From Acinetobacter sp. YWS30-1 (GTDB lineage: Bacteria; Pseudomonadota; Gammaproteobacteria; Pseudomonadales; Moraxellaceae), in assembly GCF_033558715.1 (NCBI RefSeq), contig NZ_CP114606.1, positions 1,736,001 to 1,800,000 on the forward strand: a stretch of DNA of 64,000 bases, given 5' to 3'. This document shows positions 1 through 9,600 of the stretch, one piece after another (position 1 is the stretch's first letter; each line of letters starts with the position of its first letter). The notes under the pieces were generated by a model. The model made no database searches. It saw nothing but the letters and a program-made list of their open reading frames with translations, and was not told the DNA's origin. The translations under genes and the position numbers were made by a program.

Positions 1-204
1 TTTTGAAAGACTAAATTTTTCAATATTCTTTGGCATTTCCTTATTTTCTAATTTAAAAAATTCTGATATTAAGTTTAAAGCACAATTTTTTAAATCCTGA
101 TTAATATTATTATATTTAGGATTTGCATGATCTAATAGCCAAAAAATAAAAGCATCTTGTGATAATTCTTTTGTTGCATATGTAAATATATTCGGTTTAT
201 GCAT
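1..204 (-). CDS. PD-(D/E)XK nuclease family protein, N-terminal part (runs off the window)
   Basis: The reading frame starts at an ATG at 204 and stays open for 68 codons to the window edge. The N-terminus (MHKPNIFTYATKELSQDAFI, then FWLLDHANP) resembles the start of a family annotated as PD-(D/E)XK nuclease superfamily proteins (PDDEXK_4 type), in which a NIFTYAT-ELSQDAF motif precedes the catalytic core. The catalytic residues would lie outside the window, so nuclease function is family inference only. Base composition is markedly more A/T-rich than in the neighbouring acnB, and such genes are usually accessory. No strong ribosome binding site is visible before the ATG. Confidence 0.6.
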   Translation of the reverse strand, partial: MHKPNIFTYATKELSQDAFIFWLLDHANPKYNNINQDLKNCALNLISEFFKLENKEMPKNIEKFSLSK

Positions 205-218
205 TTTTATACTCAAAA

Positions 219-246
219 AATAAGGGCTGATTAATCAGCCCTTATT
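219..246 (-). terminator. Rho-independent terminator of acnB
   Basis: A perfect 12-bp stem (AATAAGGGCTGA paired with its complement, TTAA loop) lies 31 bases past the acnB stop, with an A-run at 215-220 that reads as a U-tract on the minus strand. It separates acnB from the nuclease-like gene. Confidence 0.8.
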
Positions 247-277
247 TCTAACTCAATTTAATTTATTTTTCAACAAA

Positions 278-2917
278 TTAAGCTAATTGAGCAGCAGCAA
301 TTTTCTTAGTATCGATGTCTTTAGCAGCATCTGTATACTCGCTCATCTTGTCGAAGTTCAAGTATTGGTAGATGTCAGCAGACATGCTGTCGATTTGAGC
401 AGCGTACTGTTGGTATTCTTCTGGAGAAGGTAATTTACCCAATACAGCAGCAACAGAAGCAAGCTCAGCAGATGCTAGGTAAACGTTAGCACCTTGACCT
501 AGACGGTTCGGGAAGTTACGAGTAGAAGTCGATACACAAGTAGTGTTTGGAGCTACACGTGCTTGGTTACCCATACACAGTGAACAGCCTGGCATTTCTG
601 TACGAGCGCCAGCTTTACCATAAGTATTGTAGAAACCTTCTTCCATCAATTGGTGTTCATCCATACGAGTTGGAGGAGCCAACCATAGACGAGTAGATAA
701 AGAACCACCAGGTACTTTGTCTAGAAGTTTACCAGCTGCACGGAAGTGACCGATGTTAGTCATACAAGAACCGATGAATACTTCATCAATTTTTACGCCT
801 TGAACGTCAGAAAGAAGTTTCGCATCATCTGGGTCGTTCGGGCAGCAAAGAACTGGTTCTGTAATTGTAGAAAGGTCGATTTCGTATACTTTAGTGTATT
901 CAGCGTCAGCATCAGCTTTAAGAAGTGATGGATTAGCCAACCATTTTTCCATGTTCTCAACACGGCGCGCCATAGTACGAGCATCGCCATAGCCTTGTGA
1001 AATCATCCACTTCAGCATAGTGATGTTAGAACGTAGGTATTCAGCAACTTTCTCTTCAGAAAGCGTGATCGCACAACCAGCAGCAGAACGTTCAGCAGAA
1101 GCATCAGAAAGTTCGAATGCTTGCTCAACAGTCAGGTCAGTTTCCATTTCTGTCAGGTCGATCTCAAGGATACGGCCAGAGAAGATGTTTTTCTTACCTT
1201 TCTTCTCTACAGTCAGGTCACCTTCTTGGATCGCTACGTAAGGAATTGCATGTACTAGGTCACGTAGAGTGATACCAGGCTGCATTTTACCTTTGAACTT
1301 CACAAGAACAGACTCTGGCATATCAAGTGGCATAACACCAGTTGCTGCAGCGAATGCTACAAGACCAGAACCCGCTGGGAATGAAATACCGATTGGGAAA
1401 CGAGTATGTGAGTCACCACCAGTACCAACGGTATCTGGAAGAAGCATACGGTTTAACCAAGAGTGGATAATACCGTCACCTGGACGTAGAGAAACACCAC
1501 CACGGTTCATGATGAAATCAGGAAGCGTGTGTTGCATTTGAACGTCAACTGGTTTTGGATACGCAGCTGTGTGACAGAAAGATTGCATTACCAGGTCAGC
1601 AGAGAAGCCTAGGCAAGCCAAGTCTTTCAATTCGTCACGAGTCATAGGACCAGTTGTATCTTGAGAACCAACTGTAGTCATACGTGGTTCACAGTAAGTA
1701 CCTGGACGGATACCCTGACCTTCAGGAAGACCACAAGCGCGACCAACCATCTTCTGAGCAAGGGTGAAGCCTTTGCCAGTGTCAGCAGGTTGGACTGGAG
1801 TACGGAACAGAGTTGATGGCTCAAGACCAAGCTCTTCACGTGCTTTAGTTGTCAAACCACGACCAATGATCAGGTTAATACGACCACCCGCACGAACTTC
1901 GTCTAGAAGTACTGGAGTTTTAAGGTCAGCTTCAGCGATTTGAGCGCCGTCTTTGAACGCAGTTACTTTAGCAGCAGCCTTGTCGATTTTAAGAGTGATT
2001 TCATCACCCATGTTCATGTTTGCTACGTCAATTTCAACTGGTAACGCACCAGCGTCTTCCATAGTGTTGAAGAAAATCGGAGCAATTTTAGAACCTAAGC
2101 AGTAACCGCCTTCTTTCTTGTTAGGAATATGAGCGATTTCGTCACCGAAGAACCAAAGTACAGAGTTAGTTGCAGATTTACGAGAAGAACCTGTACCAAC
2201 AACGTCACCTACGTAAGCAACTTTGTTGCCTTTCGCGATGAGGTCTTTAATTTGGTTTAATGGACCAACTTCACCAGGAACTTCTGGGTTGATGCCATCA
2301 CGTTCGTTTTTCAGCATTGCATTTGCGTGCAATGGAATGTCTGGACGGCTCCAAGCGTCTTGTGCTGGAGACAAGTCATCAGTGTTAGTTTCGCCAGTTA
2401 CTTTGAAAACTGTCAGTTTGATTTCTTCTGGAACGTCTGCACGGTTAGTGAACCATTCAGCGTCAGCCCATGATTGAAGAACAGCTTTTGCATTTGCATT
2501 ACCTGCGCGTGCTTTATCAGCTACGTCATGGAACGCATCAAATACAAGAAGCGTTTTTTTCAAAGCTTCAGCAGCAAGACCACCAAGCTCTGCGTCTTCT
2601 AGAAGTTCAACTAAAGGAGCAACGTTATAACCACCAAGCATAGTGCCTAGTAAGTAAACCGCACGTTCTTTAGAAACTAGTGGAGAAGTCGCTTCGCCTT
2701 TTGCCAATGCAGCTAAGAACGCAGCTTTTACGTATGCAGCTTGGTCAACACCCGCTGGAACACGGTTTTCAAGCAAGTCAACTAAGTATGCTTCTTCACC
2801 AGCTGGGGGATTTTTTAATAATTCAACTAATGCAGCAGTTTGAGCATCATCAAGTGGCTTCGGTGGGACTCCGAGTGCGGCACGTTCTTCAACGTGTTGG
2901 CGGTAAGCTTCTAGCAC
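278..2917 (-). CDS. acnB: Aconitate hydratase B
   Basis: This is the bifunctional aconitase B / 2-methylisocitrate dehydratase, a cytosolic TCA-cycle [4Fe-4S] enzyme that interconverts citrate and isocitrate. At 879 residues it matches the usual length of about 865. The N-terminal 160 residues form the HEAT-like helical domain peculiar to AcnB, followed by the swivel domain (from about 160) and the catalytic domains. Cluster cysteines are C718 (in GSCMTNIG) and C778 and C781 (in GCSLCMGNQ). The start codon is GTG, preceded by a good Shine-Dalgarno (AAGAGGAA about 9 bases upstream). It is monocistronic, with its own terminator. In other bacteria the apo form binds mRNA, but nothing here shows that directly. 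Confidence 0.98.
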   Translation of the reverse strand: MLEAYRQHVEERAALGVPPKPLDDAQTAALVELLKNPPAGEEAYLVDLLENRVPAGVDQAAYVKAAFLAALAKGEATSPLVSKERAVYLLGTMLGGYNVAPLVELLEDAELGGLAAEALKKTLLVFDAFHDVADKARAGNANAKAVLQSWADAEWFTNRADVPEEIKLTVFKVTGETNTDDLSPAQDAWSRPDIPLHANAMLKNERDGINPEVPGEVGPLNQIKDLIAKGNKVAYVGDVVGTGSSRKSATNSVLWFFGDEIAHIPNKKEGGYCLGSKIAPIFFNTMEDAGALPVEIDVANMNMGDEITLKIDKAAAKVTAFKDGAQIAEADLKTPVLLDEVRAGGRINLIIGRGLTTKAREELGLEPSTLFRTPVQPADTGKGFTLAQKMVGRACGLPEGQGIRPGTYCEPRMTTVGSQDTTGPMTRDELKDLACLGFSADLVMQSFCHTAAYPKPVDVQMQHTLPDFIMNRGGVSLRPGDGIIHSWLNRMLLPDTVGTGGDSHTRFPIGISFPAGSGLVAFAAATGVMPLDMPESVLVKFKGKMQPGITLRDLVHAIPYVAIQEGDLTVEKKGKKNIFSGRILEIDLTEMETDLTVEQAFELSDASAERSAAGCAITLSEEKVAEYLRSNITMLKWMISQGYGDARTMARRVENMEKWLANPSLLKADADAEYTKVYEIDLSTITEPVLCCPNDPDDAKLLSDVQGVKIDEVFIGSCMTNIGHFRAAGKLLDKVPGGSLSTRLWLAPPTRMDEHQLMEEGFYNTYGKAGARTEMPGCSLCMGNQARVAPNTTCVSTSTRNFPNRLGQGANVYLASAELASVAAVLGKLPSPEEYQQYAAQIDSMSADIYQYLNFDKMSEYTDAAKDIDTKKIAAAQLA

Positions 2918-3162
2918 GGTGTTATTCCTCTTTTTTAAAAAATTACCTGTGAATTCCTGCTTTATAAAAGCTTCACAAATAATATGGACTCTAAAATTTT
3001 ACTAAAATTCCAGTTAAAAGTTAATGCAAGTACAGTGTTTCTTTGTGATGCTCATTATTTTATAACTAAATGATGCTTATAAAGATCATTCAATAAACAA
3101 ATCATCATCGCCTTGCATAATTTAAATACAGATATGACAACTTTTAACCAAATTTGACGCAT

Positions 3163-3186
3163 AAAAAAGGCAACATCGATGTTGCC
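3163..3186 (-). terminator. Terminator of the 89-residue gene
   Basis: The perfect palindrome GGCAACATCGATGTTGCC (3169-3186) is followed on the minus strand by six T residues (3163-3168). It lies 29 bases past the stop of the upstream minus-strand gene. Confidence 0.75.
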
Positions 3187-3214
3187 TGATTTACTTAGAA
3201 AAAGATACTCCACC

Positions 3215-3484
3215 TTAGTGGACTGTCGTCGAGTTCAAATATTGCTGAAAAGCGTCCCGACAACCCTCAAATTTTAATTCACATTGATCTTCATAGGTCT
3301 GACTGTGGTTATTGCTGGCAAAGGAAATCTCGACCAAACAGCGTTTTTTGTCCTGCACCAAGATCTGCTTAATCACGACCTTGTCTCCTACACTCAGAAC
3401 ATAGCGTCCGCCACCGATAATCGCCAATCCTTTTTCATCTTCTAACAGCAGATCTGAGTGATATAAATACTTCACGACGTCCAT
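3215..3484 (-). CDS. Hypothetical protein, 89 residues
   Basis: I do not recognise this protein. It starts MDVVKYLYHSDLLLEDEKGL and has no signal peptide or membrane segment. The pattern of short hydrophobic stretches (VLSVGDKVVIKQILV, then RCLVEISFA) suggests a small beta-rich fold. Two cysteines near residues 68 and 75 are the only potentially reactive residues. A strong ribosome binding site (TGAGGAGAA) 5-10 bases before the ATG and a dedicated terminator downstream support it as a real monocistronic gene. Confidence 0.75.
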   Translation of the reverse strand: MDVVKYLYHSDLLLEDEKGLAIIGGGRYVLSVGDKVVIKQILVQDKKRCLVEISFASNNHSQTYEDQCELKFEGCRDAFQQYLNSTTVH

Positions 3485-3684
3485 ATTATTGTTCTCCTCA
3501 AGGCTTTGGAGTTAAATTCATTATTCAATATAAAGATAAGCATTTCTATATTTTATATTTAGCAATTGTCACAAATTATATTTAATGTTGCTTAGGCTAT
3601 TTTTATTATTAGAAGAATATTCTTATATCTATAAACCACTATTTAATTTGAATGAAGATTCCTTAGTTTGCTTTATTTAGATAT

Positions 3685-3710
3685 AAAAAAACCGTTCCTT
3701 AGAACGGTTT
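3685..3710 (-). terminator. Terminator overlapping the lipoprotein stop codon
   Basis: The stem AAACCGTTC / GAACGGTTT with a 4-base loop (3689-3710) contains the TAA stop of the gene at 3699-4058, and is followed on the minus strand by a T-run (3685-3690). The last two sense codons form part of the stem. Confidence 0.75.
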
Positions 3711-4058
3711 GTAATCTGGCATTTTATCATGCGGTGTGGTGATACATTTTTCAGTAAACTCAGCACGGACTTTCTCACGGGCTGCATCTACATCGGTCTT
3801 AATTTCCTGTTCCGGAAGTGCATAAACTTCATCGATAATATTCAGGATAAAACCGCGAGTAATGTCATCATCGATCTTGTTGGCATGCTCAACAGCCTTT
3901 TCTTTCTCGATCGCATTCTGACGATCCAGCATAATGGTCCGTGCAGCATTCCCCACACTACGACAATAGCCATGCCACTGCTCTTCAGGGGTTAAAGGTT
4001 TTTTCTCTGCACAACCGACCAGAGCAACCATCAGCGATAAAGCAAATAACTTTTTCAT
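3699..4058 (-). CDS. Small predicted lipoprotein
   Basis: This is a 119-residue protein with a lipoprotein signal: MKKLFALSLMVALVGC has a lipobox (LVGC) with C16 as the lipidated residue. The mature part is charged and helical, with several E/K/D-rich stretches and two further cysteines, and has no domain I recognise. I chose the ATG at 4058 because AAGGAG lies 7 bases upstream and the signal peptide begins there; an in-frame codon 13 positions upstream would add a polar extension before the signal. The product should be anchored in the periplasmic or outer-membrane leaflet. Confidence 0.75.
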   Translation of the reverse strand: MKKLFALSLMVALVGCAEKKPLTPEEQWHGYCRSVGNAARTIMLDRQNAIEKEKAVEHANKIDDDITRGFILNIIDEVYALPEQEIKTDVDAAREKVRAEFTEKCITTPHDKMPDYKPF

Positions 4059-4170
4059 GAATTTCTCCTTCCGAGAGGCACTATAAGAGATCAGCACAGA
4101 TTTGTCATTTAAAATGAAATTTCTACTTATTCTTATTGATACTGCCTGCCCGAAAGTATCATTTCATATC

Positions 4171-4620
4171 TTAGCCACAACTTGCCTGAACTACTTTCTT
4201 AGTGGCTGGATCTACAGTGACCGTCACACGCTCTTCACGATAATCCATAGTGACAGGCTGGCCAGGTGCAACCATGCGTACCATTTGAGCTTTGGTTTTT
4301 TCTTTGATTTGCGCTTCAGTTAAATTGGATTGACCCACCAGTGCAGCCGCCTGATCAGCGATACATTTAGGCTGGTTTGCGCGGAAATATTCCCACTCTT
4401 CGACCACTTGCCCATTTTTTAAATGACAATAGCCCACTTCTTGCCCATTAGTTTCATTACGGATCTCTAGCTTTCCACCTTGATTAATACAATAGGCACT
4501 CGCTGGATTCGCTGTTCCTAATGATGCTGAGTTTGAGTCAGTCGACTGGGTCGTACTACAGCCAGCAAGGAGGATGGATGCAAATAATCCGGACAAACCA
4601 GATAAAATTATTTTTTTCAT
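4171..4620 (-). CDS. DUF333 / peptidase-inhibitor I78-like lipoprotein
   Basis: The signal MKKIILSGLSGLFASILLAGC ends in a lipobox (LAGC, C21), so this is an envelope lipoprotein of 149 residues. Residues about 38-79 match the DUF333 pattern: ASAYCINQGGKLEI, GQEVGYC, then EEWEYFR. The C-terminal half (from about CIADQAAALVGQ to the final CG) carries hallmarks of the I78 inhibitor family, namely VRMVAPGQPVTMDYR followed by ERVTVTVD and a terminal Cys-Gly. The likely role is a periplasmic protease-inhibitor-like protein, which is inference from family. The start at 4620 is preferred over 4668 because it places the signal peptide at the N-terminus; the ribosome binding site is weak in either case. 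Confidence 0.8.
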   Translation of the reverse strand: MKKIILSGLSGLFASILLAGCSTTQSTDSNSASLGTANPASAYCINQGGKLEIRNETNGQEVGYCHLKNGQVVEEWEYFRANQPKCIADQAAALVGQSNLTEAQIKEKTKAQMVRMVAPGQPVTMDYREERVTVTVDPATKKVVQASCG

Positions 4621-4668
4621 GAGCGGTATTCTTCTAAAGGAATTCGCCTTTAATGTAGCATATTCCAC

Positions 4669-5074
4669 TTATAGCGTCAGATCTGAAAAGGCTTGAGTGT
4701 TTGTAATTCTGTAAAAAGCGGCAGGATTATTTCTTAATATCATTAGGTTTAATCCCATTTAAGTTCTCACTATTTCCTATGATTTACTTTAACCAATAAT
4801 CAACCTTCAAAAGTGGTTTCTTTTTTCAAATAGCCAAAATTTAGTTTTAGTTAACTATTGGAATGGCTTAAAGATGACAATGTCATTACATTATTATACA
4901 AAGTGTTTATTACCCTTCATCAACCAAGCATTACTCTAATATTTTGTTTTTAGATTATTAAATTAATTATTGCCCAGCTTCTTTGTCCTTGCCTTTTTTA
5001 TGCACGAAGCTTGATGTTTGTACTAGCGGCCATATTGCTTTAATATTTGATTGAATTTTAAACTTTATCTCGGC
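4669..5074. other. A/T-rich divergent intergenic region
   Basis: About 400 bases lie between the minus-strand lipoprotein and plus-strand xseA. The region must hold both promoters, but I see no convincing paired -35/-10, no hairpin with a T-run, and no ORF with a ribosome binding site. It is strongly A/T-rich throughout. Confidence 0.5.
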
Positions 5075-6346
5075 ATGCAAGACGATCTCCAGCTTTCTTT
5101 AAAAGAATACCTTTCTACGGTTCAGGAAGTGGTTAAAATCACTTTCGATACACCGGTGTGGGTCAAAGCTGAGATTCGAAATTTAAATATCAAAGCTGGC
5201 CATTACTATCTGGAACTGGCAGAAAAAGATCCTGACAATGATCAGGTCATTGCCAGTTGCCGGGCCACCATCTGGAAATTTGCTGCACAGAAAATTGTGA
5301 CGCAATTTGAACGTGAAAGTGGTATTGAGCTAAGCCGGGACCTTAAGGTTTTAATCAAAGTCAAAGCCAGCTTTGATCCGCAATATGGGTTTTCCTTAAA
5401 TATTACAGAGATTGATTCTGGATATACCTTGGGTGATATAGCCCGACGTTATCAGCAGATTGTAGAGAGACTGACAACCGAAGGTCTGATTGATCGCAAT
5501 AAAAATCTGCCTACACCTTTTGACCTCAACCGGATTCTGGTGATTGCTCCGGAAAAGGCTGCAGGTCTGGGCGATTTCAAGAAAGATGCTGATGCTTTAC
5601 AAAAAGCTCAGGTATGCGAATTTATCTATCACAGTGCGACCTTTCAGGGAAATACGGCAGCGCAAAGCATCATGCAAAGCTTGGCACAAGCTTTAAAGCA
5701 GTGGGCACAAACTTATCATAACGCGCCTGACCTGATCGTAATCATCCGTGGCGGTGGTGCAGTCAATGATCTGGCTTATTTAAATGACTATGCATTGGCT
5801 GCCCTGCTCTGCAAACGTTCAGTTCCCGTCTGGGTTGGTATTGGTCATGAAAAAGACAGGACGATTCTGGATGAAATTGCTCATCGTTCTTTCGACACAC
5901 CAAGTAAAGTGATTGCTGGAATTCGCAATCATGTCGTCGAGCTGACGCAAGAAGTTATAAATAACCTGCAAAGTATCCAGAGACTTTCTCAACAGCAAAT
6001 TCAAGCTTATCAAAGCCAGAATGAGCAATATCTAAAGCTAATCCAAAATTTGGCCAATCACCAGATTATGAATGCCTTGCAACGTTTAGAGCAGCTCAAG
6101 TCCAACACCTCTAACCTTGCCCAGCAACAGACCCAACTGATTAACCAGCAGCTAGATGCCCTGATGCGGGAAACACTGCTGCAAAATCCCAAACATGTTT
6201 TGTCCAAAGGCTATGCCATTGTGCGCCAGCAAGAACATGTGGTTCGTTCAATCCATCAAATTGATGTCCAACAACCCGTTCAGGTTGAATTACACGATGG
6301 CCTATTTTCAGCACAACTTACGCAGGTAACTCCCCATGAGTCATGA
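5075..6346 (+). CDS. xseA: Exodeoxyribonuclease VII large subunit
   Basis: This is the catalytic subunit of exonuclease VII, which degrades single-stranded DNA to oligonucleotides in both directions. The N-terminal OB-fold (roughly residues 6-105, with VWVKAEIRNLNIKAGHYYLEL) is followed by the catalytic domain containing DLIVIIRGGGAVNDL and VWVGIGHEKDRTILDEIAHRSFDTPSK (split motifs typical of XseA). A long Gln-rich coiled-coil region follows to the C-terminus. I place the start at the ATG at 5075 because homologues begin close to the OB-fold. A TTG at 5051 would add eight residues, and neither has a strong ribosome binding site. The gene overlaps xseB by 11 bases, so the two are translationally coupled. 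Confidence 0.95.
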   Translation: MQDDLQLSLKEYLSTVQEVVKITFDTPVWVKAEIRNLNIKAGHYYLELAEKDPDNDQVIASCRATIWKFAAQKIVTQFERESGIELSRDLKVLIKVKASFDPQYGFSLNITEIDSGYTLGDIARRYQQIVERLTTEGLIDRNKNLPTPFDLNRILVIAPEKAAGLGDFKKDADALQKAQVCEFIYHSATFQGNTAAQSIMQSLAQALKQWAQTYHNAPDLIVIIRGGGAVNDLAYLNDYALAALLCKRSVPVWVGIGHEKDRTILDEIAHRSFDTPSKVIAGIRNHVVELTQEVINNLQSIQRLSQQQIQAYQSQNEQYLKLIQNLANHQIMNALQRLEQLKSNTSNLAQQQTQLINQQLDALMRETLLQNPKHVLSKGYAIVRQQEHVVRSIHQIDVQQPVQVELHDGLFSAQLTQVTPHES

Positions 6347-6530
6347 TACTTTGAGCTTTCAAGAAGGCTATGACATCTTGAAAAAGAATGCTGAATTACT
6401 TGAATCTCAGCAAGAACCAGATATTGATAATCTGATGAAAATCGTTGAAGAGTCTATGCAGGCGTATAAAGCCTGTAAATCCCGAGTGGAAGCCGTTCAG
6501 AATGCATTGAACGAGACATTCAAGGATTAA
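6336..6530 (+). CDS. xseB: Exodeoxyribonuclease VII small subunit
   Basis: This is a 64-residue helical protein with the XseB pattern FQEGYDILKKNAELLE followed by a long helix ending near VEAVQNALNE. It binds the coiled coil of XseA and several copies assemble per large subunit. The start ATG lies inside the 3' end of xseA (11-base overlap), which favours stoichiometric co-translation. A terminator follows 75 bases downstream. Confidence 0.93.
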   Translation: MSHDTLSFQEGYDILKKNAELLESQQEPDIDNLMKIVEESMQAYKACKSRVEAVQNALNETFKD

Positions 6531-6604
6531 TTTTATTAAATACCTTAAATCAGTATAGGCTGATGATTTAAATAGCTTAGGCTATTTTGAAATCTCTTCC
6601 CTAT

Positions 6605-6633
6605 AAAAAAGCCCTCACTGAGAGGGCTTTTTA
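6605..6633. terminator. Bidirectional terminator between xseB and tamB
   Basis: The stem GCCCTC / GAGGGC (6611-6627) is flanked by an A-run on the left and a T-run on the right, so it can terminate the convergent xseAB (plus) and tamAB (minus) transcripts. Confidence 0.85.
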
Positions 6634-6638
6634 TTAGA

Positions 6639-9600
6639 TTAGAACCGCCAGTTATAGAACAAGTCAATTGCACGTTCTAAAGACTGACTGGCTTCCAGAT
6701 ATAAACGCTGATTCATTTGATAACGTAAAGTCAGCTTGTTCACTGGGGTAAATACGCCAACCCCATAACGGATATACAAGTCTGGCGTAATATAACCGGT
6801 TACAGACACCTGAGTATCATCCCCTGTGCCCTGTGCATCCAGTGCCAGACCACTCAAGCCAAAGCTACGACCAATCTGGTTGGTCAAGGCACGCGTACCA
6901 CCCAGGCCCAGACTGATCCCTGCGGCTGCAATGGTGTTGTTTACATCAGATCTGAAGCCTTCCGCCTGACTTAAACCTGAAGCCCCCTCATTGATACGAC
7001 CTGTAATTAAGGCATTCAACGCTTCCTGTTCAGACAGACCAGCATCGTTATACACCTGAATGGCAGGACTTGAAGCTGTACCTGTAACACGCACACCCAC
7101 CGTGCTGCCTTGAATGGATTTATTGGCATCAATATCTAGGGTTGGATTGGACAATGGACCATTAAAACGTGCAATCGCACGGTTCAGATCCAGACTTTGT
7201 CCATAGGCTTCAATTTTCACCCGTTGTGATACCCCGATCGCCCCATTGGCACGCATCGCAGATTCCATACCACGTTGCGTCAGATTGACACGACCTAAGA
7301 GTGGTATACGGCTGTCAAAGCCCTGGAAGATCACCTGATTTCCTAACGACACTGCAACATCTGCGCGAATATCCCATGGACGTGCCGCTTTCAGAATGGC
7401 GAGCTGGTCATCTCCTTCACGTACAACACGAACATCAGAAGACAAGCCCACGACAGGTTCAGAGGCTTCAGGCATGGAAATCAGTGCACGAGGAACATCG
7501 ACCTTGCCACTCAAGCTTAATTTTTTATTGAACGGATACATATCCAAGGTCAGGTCAGGCGTAACCACTGCAGTAATCAGCGGTGCCTGACGAATCAACA
7601 GATTTTCGCCCTGAAGTTTGAGCTGTACGCGTGGATCACCTTTCCAGTCTACAGAGCCGGTTAATTTACCAGCGCCACGGCCACTGTTAAATGCACCATT
7701 AATAGTCGCGGTATTTTGGCGGACTGATGAATAGAGCTGCACATTGGTCAGATTGACTGGCAATGAAATCATGCTGATCGCCCCGTCCTTAACCCGAATT
7801 TCACCTTCAAGTAATGGATCGGTTAACGTTCCGCTAATTTTACCTGCATAAGACAAGGTACCATCCAGATTACGCACATCCTGAATGAATGGCTTAAAGA
7901 CCTTCAGCTGAACCTGGTTAAAGGCAATCTCGCCACGCATTGGTTTATTGTCACGATATGGATCAATAATCACATTGGCATAGCCAGTACCAATATCTGG
8001 TGTTTTCACATCCAGACGAATCTGTAGACCGGCAGCCACGCTTTTTGCGACCAGCCCCACTTCATCATATTTTAAGGTCGAGCCTAAATATTCCGGATCA
8101 TCAGAAGATAAGCCGATCACCCCATTGCGGGTTACCAGACGTGCATCAATTTTCGGTTTAGCACCTTGTGCCCAAGCTGCCTTGGCATAACCATTCACTT
8201 TACCGGTTAATGCTATGCCTTCTGGCAGGAAGGCACTAAAGTCAGCCAGATCCAGGTTACGGGTAATAAATGAAGCACTACCTCGAGTTTTATTCACTCG
8301 AATTGGCTGATCAAAGCAGAGCTGGCTTTGCTGGCTCATCCAGCAATGAGCGCCAACAAACAGATCCGACTGTGCAGTGTTATAAATCACAGCTGCATTT
8401 TGACGCTGCACCAGATGGGTACGCAGTGAGTCGAAATCACCGCGCTGGATCTGGCCTAACCAATTATTTTGTGCATTAAAACCACCTGCCAGCTGAACAA
8501 AAAATTTAGACAGCTTGTTTTCAGCCTGAACTTGCAGTACATGCGCGGCGCGCGTTCCAGCTAGTGAAACTTCACCACGTACAATCTGTCTATTGCCACT
8601 ACGCAACTGATCCATGGTCGCAGTCAATAAGGTCGGTGTGGTTTGTGAAGTCGGCAACTGACCGCGTACCCGAATCTTGTCTACGCTAAATAGGTTCTTG
8701 AAGGTAAAATTATCCACTGCCAGATTCGCAGTTGCTTGTAAACGCGGTTGTGCCTGCATATTGATGTAGCCTTGTACCCGGCCTCTTAATCCCGGATAAA
8801 GCTCATATAATGCCGGCGCATTCACTTTAAGTTGCAAATTCTGCGCATTACCTGTGGCCTGTAGCTGGTTGCTGGCATAAGATAAGAACAGGTTATTGGC
8901 TTCAAACTGCTGCGGTACAAAACCACGCTGCTTGGAGTCAATCAATACAGCCAGATTACCCTTACCGCGTACCGGTTTATTATTCAACATACCGGCCAGA
9001 TTTAAGCGTTGAATCTGGACACGCTTCACTGCATCTGACCAGACACCTTGGGTTTGCAGATTGCCAGACAATTCACCTTTAAGCTTGGCATTGAAATACT
9101 GAGGTTTAAAACGCACCAGAGAGGCATTTACATTCCAGCCAATACCATTTGCCAGATTCACCTGACCATTGGCATTAATTTTTCCAGCGACCCCATCATG
9201 ACGCAGTTCCTTGATATTCAGCATATCAGGCGTACCCGACAAGCGTAGTTTTAACAATCCTTGACTGGCCTTGATCTGGCTGGCACTTAATGCACCATCA
9301 TAATTGATCGCATAACTTTTGAATCCGCCGCCTGCTTTTTCATCATGGAACAACAAGGCAATATTACTATTACCTGTCAGGTGAACGGTTTCATTTTGCG
9401 CAGCCAGTCGTCCGGTCAGATCTACACCGCTGAGATTAATAATTTGCTGATTCAGGCGTGCATAACCACTGGCTTTTACCCGACCATTCAAGCGGTCAAT
9501 TGGTGAAGCTGCAGCCAGAGTCTGAGTATTCAGGTTCTGGGCATTTAATACTGCGGACCATCTGAGCTGACGTTTTTCTTCTGGCAGTTCAATTCGTGCA

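Noticed and set aside
746-2952. Several plus-strand ORFs of 60-90 codons inside acnB
   Set aside because: They lie antisense to a clear essential enzyme, have no domain or ribosome binding site, and follow its codon pattern.
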